Shown here: positions 33,583-38,379 of the stretch, piece after piece
Numbering within the stretch: position 1 is the first letter of the stretch
Layout: the number at the start of each line of letters is the position of its first letter
DNA from: Mameliella sp. CS4
Lineage (GTDB): Bacteria > Pseudomonadota > Alphaproteobacteria > Rhodobacterales > Rhodobacteraceae
NCBI RefSeq assembly: GCF_019392335.1
Contig: NZ_JAHXRQ010000035.1
Coordinates: 1 to 38,379, forward strand
Reading direction: 5' to 3'
Length of the DNA stretch: 38,379 nucleotides
Translations under genes and position numbers: made by a program
The notes under the pieces: model-generated
Seen by the model: the letters and a program-made list of their open reading frames with translations, nothing else
Told to the model about the DNA's origin: nothing
The model's database searches: none

Positions 33583-34037
33583 CCCCGATCCTCGAACCAA
33601 CGGTGATCCGAGCCGTCGATCTGGATCAACTCGCCATAGCATTCCAGCCGCAAGCGCGGCTGGTGGAATGTGCGGCGCTGTTTGCAGGACAGCCAGAGGC
33701 CGTCTTCTTGCATCCACTTGCGAACCGTCTCGCGTGAGACCTTGAAACCGTGATGCTCGGCCAGCATCTCAGCCGCCAATGTCAGCCCAAAGTCCGGATA
33801 GGTCTCCTTGATCAGCGACAACGCGTAAACGCGTTTGGCATGATGGATACGATTGTTTGGTGGCTTGCCGCGTGCCTTGTGCCGGATCGCCGCTGCGCCA
33901 TCCTGACGGTAGCACTTCAACAGCCGGAAGATTTGCCGACGCGTCAACGCCAGAACGCTGGCAGCATTGTCAACACTCAGCCGTCCATCATCGACCTGCG
34001 CCAATACCTCTATGCAGTTCAACTCGCGCTCGCTCAT
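33583..34037 (-). pseudogene. ISNCY-type transposase, truncated by IS3 insertion
   Basis: From ATG 34037 (MSERELNCIEVLAQV) about 152 codons of an ISNCY-family transposase remain: an HTH (NAASVLALTRRQIFRLLKCYRQDG), HKARGKPPNNRI, FGLTLAAEMLAEHHGFKVS, WLSCKQRRTFHQPR and the first catalytic Asp in LIQIDGSDHRWFEDRG. The frame then runs into the IS3 inverted repeat at 33582. The catalytic C-terminus is absent from both sides of the IS3, so it has been deleted. Upstream, GTGACATT occurs twice (34086-34093, 34110-34117) near the presumed element end. Confidence 0.8.
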
Positions 34038-34133
34038 AACCACCCATCCCATGTCTGCTCACCCTCTTGTTCTTTTGAGGGCAGAGTGACATTCCTGAAT
34101 TGCTCATGGGTGACATTATCGCTTTGCGGCTAC

Positions 34134-34181
34134 AAAAAATCGCCTCATAATGTGTGTTATGTAAAATAATAAGGCGAGGCG
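34134..34181 (-). terminator. Probable terminator of ccdAB
   Basis: On the minus strand a stem formed by CGCCT (34176-34172) and AGGCG (34145-34141), enclosing a smaller CATAA/TTATG hairpin (34146-34161), is followed directly by A and a run of six T. It is 52 bases after the ccdB stop. It could also be part of the ISNCY element end. Confidence 0.55.
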
Positions 34182-34232
34182 CTTCGTGGCCTGTGACCGT
34201 ATTAAAGGCCGGCCCCCAGCCCAGAGCTTGTG

Positions 34233-34523
34233 CTAGACACCGCCCATCAGGACATCGACGGCCCGGGTGATGACATCGCCCTGGCCCGCGACATTGCCCG
34301 TGCGCCGCAAGCTTGAGCGGCGCACGGCCGCGATCAGCCGAGTCGCAAGGATCAGGTCTTGCCCCTTGTGCCGGATTCCAGGGTTCAGGTGCCTGACCGC
34401 CGGGTAACCGGCCAGGAGCGGAATCACGACGACCGCGGGATCGGGCGGCAGCAGGTCACTTTCGACGACCACCATCGAGACACCGGCATATTCGGCGACG
34501 TCGAAGCGGCTCAGTCCTTCCAT
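34233..34523 (-). CDS. ccdB: CcdB-family gyrase toxin
   Basis: The 96-residue protein follows the CcdB pattern: FDVAEYAG at the start, VVVESDLLPPDPAVVVIPLL, HLNPGI, LILATRLIAAVRR and the C-terminal ITRAVDVLMGGV, where the last residues of F-plasmid CcdB contact gyrase A. The final residues are GGV rather than the F-type WGI, so gyrase poisoning cannot be assumed. ATG 34523 lies within the end of ccdA with a 13-base overlap. Confidence 0.85.
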   Translation of the reverse strand: MEGLSRFDVAEYAGVSMVVVESDLLPPDPAVVVIPLLAGYPAVRHLNPGIRHKGQDLILATRLIAAVRRSSLRRTGNVAGQGDVITRAVDVLMGGV

Positions 34524-34765
34524 GACGCGGCTGCCGAAGAGACGAGAATTTCGGCCAAGGGATGGCCATTGCGCTCATGCCAATCCGCCTGGGCTGCGAA
34601 GACCTCCGCGTTGTCTTCAAGCCATCTGTTCCGGCGGGCCTCTGCAACGGCCTGGCGAAGCGCCCTGTCCGCCACGGCCGAGACGTTGATCCCGAGATCC
34701 CTGGCATCATCAAGCACGGTCGCATCGAGGGTCAGAGAGGTCTTTCGCTTAGAGGTGATTGGCAT
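34511..34765 (-). CDS. ccdA: CcdA-family antitoxin
   Basis: The 84-residue antitoxin has an N-terminal ribbon-helix-helix (KRKTSLTLDATVLDDARDLGINVSAVADRALRQA in two parts) for DNA binding and a disordered C-terminal toxin-binding tail including RWLEDNAEVFAAQADWHERNG and a longer-than-usual LAEILVSSAAASWKD end. ATG 34765 is preceded by GGGAG eight bases upstream. It forms an operon with ccdB and probably represses it. Confidence 0.87.
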   Translation of the reverse strand: MPITSKRKTSLTLDATVLDDARDLGINVSAVADRALRQAVAEARRNRWLEDNAEVFAAQADWHERNGHPLAEILVSSAAASWKD

Positions 34766-34778
34766 CACGGCAACTCCC

Positions 34779-34803
34779 AAAAGATACCGCAAAAATATAC
34801 CGC
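34779..34803 (-). promoter_or_regulatory. Candidate ccdAB operator/promoter
   Basis: Two near-identical tandem copies, GCGGTATATTTTT and GCGGTATCTTTT on the minus strand, lie 14-38 bases before the ccdA ATG and include TATATT, which could be a -10 box. Ribbon-helix-helix antitoxins usually bind such short repeats, so autoregulation is likely. By eye only. Confidence 0.45.
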
Positions 34804-34912
34804 CCTATCGCACACATCAAGGGAATGGATATGCATGGCCAAGGGCGTCGTTTGCGCAAGCCATGCGTATACCGGCCAAGGGGGGCTGCATGTCAAAGGA
34901 GCGATCCGCAAA

Positions 34913-34983
34913 AATGATGTCACGAATATCATTAACTCTTGATTTCACAATGATGATGTGTATATTATCATGTAATCATCATT
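34913..34983 (+). promoter_or_regulatory. Promoter with two AATGAT-type inverted repeats
   Basis: TTGATT (34939-34944) and TATATT (34961-34966) with a 16-base spacer form a good sigma-70-like promoter for the gene at 34996. Two inverted repeats flank it: AATGAT (34913-34918) with ATCATT (34928-34933), and AATGATGAT (34949-34957) with ATCATCATT (34975-34983). Both share the AATGAT/ATCATT half-site, and the second one brackets the -10 box, as expected for repressor operators. Confidence 0.6.
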
Positions 34984-34995
34984 ACGGAGCACCGG

Positions 34996-35937
34996 ATGGA
35001 CAATCTCCCCCCCTGGACCAGGATCCTCGAAGACCTCCGCATTGCAGCGGTCCTGAAGGCCGACGACGCCCGGTACTTCCTGGGCATGAATGACCGCGGC
35101 AACGCGGCCGCGGCCGCCATTCTCGGGATGGACGACGTCCCTGCCCAGCATCTCGACGACCTGATCGCGTCCGAGGCGTTCCTCGCAGAGGTGGCCATCG
35201 AGGGAAGCGGGATCGAACGTGCCGCGCACCGCTGTTACCGGCTGGTCTCTGCCCCCCCTGCCCTGCAGGACATCGACGTGTCCGACGAACGCGCGGAAGG
35301 CACCGAGTGGCTCTCCTACTTTCTCTCCGCGCTCCCCCGCGAGGCCATGGGTGGACTGGACCACACCGGCGTTTACCTGGCGCCCGATGCCCCCTTGCAG
35401 ACCCTGCTGACGGGCGCCTCGGCCACGCTTGCCATTGCCGAGGTTGTTCAGGGCATCCTGTGCGACGGGCAGCTGGAGATCGGTTTCTCGGCCCAGGAGA
35501 TCGCCACGCTGGGCGGCCTGGACGTCCGCTCCGTTCGCAATGTCATGAGCCCCCGGGGCAACAAACCGATCCGGACCACGGCCGCGCTTGGTCCCCGCGC
35601 GGAATATGTCGAAGGGGATCCCCTGGATGCGCTTGAATGGCTGGCCGGCCGGCGCGGGTTCAGTGGATACGAGATTTCAGCGGGCTGGGTTGAGCGGCAC
35701 CTCCCCCAGATCGACACCCCGGCTGGCGCGGCAGCCATCCCCGCGGTCTTCGCCTGGGCGCAGGGGGTGACCACCGTCACCCTTGCCAAGCGGCTCTCCT
35801 GGCCTTCCGAGAGGGTGTCCTACTGGGCCCGGGGCAAGGGGGTCCGCCTGGCAGAGGCCGCCGCGCTGGCCGAGGCTGCGGGACTCGACGGGACAGCCTA
35901 CCGGGCCCTGATCGAACGCAGTTTCGAGGCCGGCTGA
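34996..35937 (+). CDS. Putative DNA-binding regulator with two HTH segments
   Basis: The 313-residue protein belongs to no family I can name. Residues 164-185 (FSAQEIATLGGLDVRSVRNVMS) form a clear helix-turn-helix, followed by a wing-like KPIRTTAALGPRAEYV; residues 258-281 (VTTVTLAKRLSWPSERVSYWARGKG region) form a second HTH-like segment. The N-terminal 150 residues contain a helical part and LSYFLSALPREAMGGLDHTGV. A similar HTH with a following K-T-x-L type wing occurs in uncharacterised alphaproteobacterial phage/plasmid proteins. CGGAG lies seven bases before ATG 34996. It heads a three-gene plus-strand module and most likely binds the repeats at 34913-34983. Confidence 0.65.
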   Translation: MDNLPPWTRILEDLRIAAVLKADDARYFLGMNDRGNAAAAAILGMDDVPAQHLDDLIASEAFLAEVAIEGSGIERAAHRCYRLVSAPPALQDIDVSDERAEGTEWLSYFLSALPREAMGGLDHTGVYLAPDAPLQTLLTGASATLAIAEVVQGILCDGQLEIGFSAQEIATLGGLDVRSVRNVMSPRGNKPIRTTAALGPRAEYVEGDPLDALEWLAGRRGFSGYEISAGWVERHLPQIDTPAGAAAIPAVFAWAQGVTTVTLAKRLSWPSERVSYWARGKGVRLAEAAALAEAAGLDGTAYRALIERSFEAG

Positions 35938-35990
35938 TCAGCCTCTCCTTTCCGTCATTGCGCAAACACGAACACATTTGGAGGACATTC

Positions 35991-36725
35991 ATGAGCACGA
36001 TTGCCGGGTACCTGTTCCTGTCGTACGGCCGGAAGTACGCGGCCGACGTGACACAGCTACCAGCGGCGCGCAAACAGATGCGTGCTTTGACAGACTGCGC
36101 CGAGGGACAGCATGCGAACCTCAAGATCGTCGCATGGGACTATGCACGCAAGATCCATGGGCCGAACGATCTTCCCAACCTGTTCAAGTTGCTCGAAGCA
36201 TGCCGCGCCAACCACCTGCAGAACAAAGGCAAGCAGATCATTGTCATGGATGATTACGTCCGGATGTTCCGGGTGGCGCAGCCTGGTGCCGAGGAAGCGC
36301 TCTGGGCCGCCCTGTTGGAATATTCCGATTACCTGCTCGGTCTGCACCAGCAAAAGCCACTGCTCGCGCTCTCGCCCGAATTGTCGGGCCTGGTCAAATT
36401 CGGGCACCGGGTTACCGCAAAGACCAGGTCCAGCAAGAACGCCCGGCCCCGGCCGGATCGCGCGGCACAAACCCACGAAGCGCGCCAGGCATCTGCCCGG
36501 TCGCGTCGCAAGGCTGCCCGTCGTTGCGCCCAGGAACTCGGGGAGGCCTGGGCGGCCTATCGGCAGGTTCATCCGGATGCGACTCTGAAGGCCTTCTTAG
36601 CCTCGGATGGCGGAAGGACCCTACGCAGTTCCAGGCGCACGCCCTGGACCTACAGGCACGCCCTGCGCGTCTTGCGGGAGGAAAGTGACACCCGGGATCT
36701 CGCCGGGATCGAACTGGTCGCATGA
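35991..36725 (+). CDS. Serine-recombinase-like protein, apparently degenerate
   Basis: The 244-residue product starts at ATG 35991 with GGAGG seven bases upstream. Its N-terminus GYLFLSYGRK aligns by eye with the resolvase start GYARVSTSQQ, putting Ser11 at the nucleophile; IIVMDDYVRMFR (84-94) aligns with the DRLGR loop, with Arg91 and Arg94 in the right spacing. The catalytic Arg two residues before the Ser is Phe here. A basic linker (140-180) leads to a C-terminal part (ATLKAFLASDGGRTLRSSRR, TPWTYRHALRVLRE) like the HTH of large serine recombinases. It may be a divergent invertase or a DNA-binding derivative. It overlaps the next gene by four bases. Confidence 0.5.
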   Translation: MSTIAGYLFLSYGRKYAADVTQLPAARKQMRALTDCAEGQHANLKIVAWDYARKIHGPNDLPNLFKLLEACRANHLQNKGKQIIVMDDYVRMFRVAQPGAEEALWAALLEYSDYLLGLHQQKPLLALSPELSGLVKFGHRVTAKTRSSKNARPRPDRAAQTHEARQASARSRRKAARRCAQELGEAWAAYRQVHPDATLKAFLASDGGRTLRSSRRTPWTYRHALRVLREESDTRDLAGIELVA

Positions 36726-37990
36726 TCCGGTCCGTCCCACTCGTCTTCAACGACCCCGCCTATCATGATCCGAAAGATGCGGAACATTTGTGTTTGCCCT
36801 ACACAGTTGCGCCCTGCCCAAACTCCCAGCGCCGGTTCGCGGGGCGGCTTCACGCTGTCCCCCGGCTCGACCTGAGCACCTACGAGTTCCGCGCGGTATT
36901 CGATTGGATCGAGATTTCCGTCGAGACGAAGAGGGACCGTTCCAGCGTCAATCTCTACAACCGGCTGAGGAAGCTCAACGAGGATTTCGGGGCATTCCGC
37001 ACCTGCTTCGTGGCAAGCCCTACGAGGGGCAGTGCGCATTCTGGGCGGGGTCACGTCATCAAGATGCAAGACCCCGCACCAGGCGGGCTCCCTGGGCTTC
37101 TCAGGGCGTTCCTGCGCGAAGACTGCGCCCCGGGGTGCGCACTCGACGACATTCCCGTCACGGGGATGGAGCTTTCACTGGATGTGTACCCCGCCCCGAG
37201 GTTCTGCGAGGGCGACTACGCGGTCCGCAGGATGCTGATGACGGAATTGCTGCGCAAGCATGTTGCCGTTGCCGTTGCCGAGGTGTTTCGAGAAGATCGG
37301 AGGCACCCTCGCTTTGTTCATAAGGTCTACAAGACTGGATCGAACACGACGACCCAGCGCGTTGTCGCTCCCCGGGGGGCGGCCAAGCACCGTGTCAAGA
37401 AGAGGGCGCCCGAGATAGGGCTGAGGCCTCTCGACATCGCATCCTGCGACCCGGCGCACCACCACCAGCCCTTCGTGGATGCGACCCTGTACTTCGGGCA
37501 GAAGGGGGAACGACTTTCCTATCGCCTGATGGACAAGATCACCGACAACCGAAAGGGTGATATGGCCGACGACCTGTCCTGTCACAGAACACGTTCAAGG
37601 GCCGAGTTCACGCTTATCGACGAGACCCCGGGCGATGGGCTTGGGCCAGCCTCGGTGGGGATCAGCAGCATCAATGACCTTGCCCTGGATGGTTTGGCGA
37701 GCTTCAACACGCTCTTGGGCTTCGAGCTGCCGACATTCCGTCGTGACGCCTCCGATCCGGAAATCCCCGATCGAGACGCATGGGAGATATTCGCGAAGAC
37801 AGGGGTCGCCGGTCTCGCACAGAGGGAGGACGCTCTCGACGTGATGGAAGGTGATCGGGATACGCTGCGAGCAAGGGCACGCCAGCGGGTGCAGAGTTCT
37901 GGTAAATTGCTCCGGTTCAGCAATTTGAATGCGCGGGCCACCAAGGCTCTTCGACGCCTCGAAAAGCGGTGGCGACGAGATTGGCTTTAG
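36722..37990 (+). CDS. Putative replication-initiator-like protein (Rep_trans-like)
   Basis: The 422-residue product, translationally coupled to the gene before it (ATGA), shows the order of blocks seen in Rep_trans-type initiators of rolling-circle plasmids and filamentous phages: FDWIEISVE (60-68), IKMQDPAPG (113-121), VTGMELSLDVY (146-156), DATLYFGQKGERLSYRLMDK (253-272) and RSRAEFTLID (291-300). Tyr267 in that run is a candidate nicking tyrosine. The C-terminal 120 residues are helical and basic (NARATKALRRLEKRWRRDWL). Family assignment is by pattern only. With the regulator and recombinase-like neighbours, it suggests a small replicative element. Confidence 0.4.
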   Translation: MIRSVPLVFNDPAYHDPKDAEHLCLPYTVAPCPNSQRRFAGRLHAVPRLDLSTYEFRAVFDWIEISVETKRDRSSVNLYNRLRKLNEDFGAFRTCFVASPTRGSAHSGRGHVIKMQDPAPGGLPGLLRAFLREDCAPGCALDDIPVTGMELSLDVYPAPRFCEGDYAVRRMLMTELLRKHVAVAVAEVFREDRRHPRFVHKVYKTGSNTTTQRVVAPRGAAKHRVKKRAPEIGLRPLDIASCDPAHHHQPFVDATLYFGQKGERLSYRLMDKITDNRKGDMADDLSCHRTRSRAEFTLIDETPGDGLGPASVGISSINDLALDGLASFNTLLGFELPTFRRDASDPEIPDRDAWEIFAKTGVAGLAQREDALDVMEGDRDTLRARARQRVQSSGKLLRFSNLNARATKALRRLEKRWRRDWL

Positions 37991-38379
37991 GGGGTGAAAC
38001 GTCTGCGGACGAGCAGAGGCATGTCCTAACGCAGGAGAGAGCCAGGACGGACAAGGACCATCGCCTAACGCGGCAGGTCCTAAATCGCCTAATCCGTCAC
38101 TTTTCTTCTGAGAGACGTTGGGGGTTGGAGAGTGTTGGGTCTGTCGTTTGTGTTTGTGTCCTCTCTGTCTATGTCACCAGTTATTAGTGCGCTTGTCTGT
38201 CGATGCGTGGAACTGATTGTCCAGGTTCGCGAGTGGCCTGACTGGCCAACGTTCAGGCCGGAGCCAATCTGTATCTGGCCCTCGACCCTGTGGCGGTGGC
38301 AGGTGTGAATCCCGGAGACAAAATGGACATCGGAAACGGTCGGGTGATCTGACCGTCGCGGAGTAAAAGTCCGCATCTT
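37991..38379. other. Gene-free stretch with CCTAA repeats after the rep-like gene
   Basis: No convincing gene lies in these 389 bases. CCTAACGC occurs at 38025-38032 and 38064-38071, followed by CCTAAATC (38079) and CCTAATCC (38088). These short repeats directly after a rep-like gene could be iterons, though spacing is irregular. A GT-rich tract follows at about 38,115-38,165. A minus-strand ORF (38376-38089) has no family resemblance. The window ends without showing the far boundary of the element. Confidence 0.35.

Noticed and set aside
38089..38376. 95-codon minus-strand ORF at the right edge
   Set aside because: Composition and length fit chance; no start signal or domain, and it covers the repeat-bearing stretch.
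1..38379. CRISPR arrays, tRNA or rRNA genes
   Set aside because: No regularly spaced long repeats and no tRNA- or rRNA-like segments were seen on either strand.

Overview
The window looks like a GC-rich alphaproteobacterial genome, most likely a member of the Rhodobacterales (roseobacter-type). The evidence is codon and GC bias, the style of the surface-polysaccharide genes, a small MarR-type EPS regulator, and IS3/ISNCY/CcdAB relatives of the kind common on roseobacter replicons. No rRNA, tRNA or housekeeping gene is present, so genus and replicon type (chromosome or plasmid) cannot be decided.

Left arm (1-3495): decaying DNA. It holds the 3' end of an unrecognised gene, a WcaF-like hexapeptide acetyltransferase broken by an in-frame TGA, and a fused alpha/beta thiamine-diphosphate 2-oxoacid dehydrogenase with two in-frame stops. 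The dehydrogenase is cut off at its 3' end by fragments of an IS21 istA and an IS3-family transposase. A lone plus-strand gene follows (3496-5982): an 828-residue beta-helix protein with a phage-tailspike-like N-terminus, closed by a strong terminator.

Centre (6114-31075): a surface-polysaccharide locus. Twenty-one minus-strand genes, mostly overlapping or a few bases apart, run from a MarR-type EPS regulator (28710) down to a WcaF-like acetyltransferase (6114). WbpA, WbpB, WbpE and WbpD homologues predict UDP-GlcNAc3NAcA synthesis from UDP-GlcNAc. HisH/HisF paralogues plus a WbpG-like amidotransferase predict an acetamidino group, and an AsnB-type amidotransferase may form a uronamide. Glycosyltransferases, two methyltransferases, two sulfotransferases and acyltransferases assemble and decorate the repeat unit; Wzx and Wzy homologues flip and polymerise it. 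The divergent plus-strand Wzc-like co-polymerase/tyrosine kinase (28925-31075) would control chain length. Not found: an initiating sugar-phosphate transferase, a Wza exporter, or a WbpI epimerase. DNA from about 10.7 to 14.35 kb is visibly poorer in GC than its flanks, with the changes falling inside genes, which suggests mosaic assembly.

Right of wzc (31076-34181): a GT2 glycosyltransferase, the 3' stub of a disrupted upstream gene, a complete IS3-family element with 27-bp perfect inverted repeats but no target duplication, and a truncated ISNCY-type transposase.

Far right (34233-38379): a ccdAB toxin-antitoxin pair, then a plus-strand module of three genes that I cannot match to a named system. 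They are a double-HTH regulator preceded by a promoter flanked by AATGAT-type inverted repeats, a protein resembling a degenerate serine recombinase, and a translationally coupled protein resembling replication initiators (Rep_trans-like). Short CCTAA repeats follow. This is the best candidate for an undescribed mobile or replicative element in the window.
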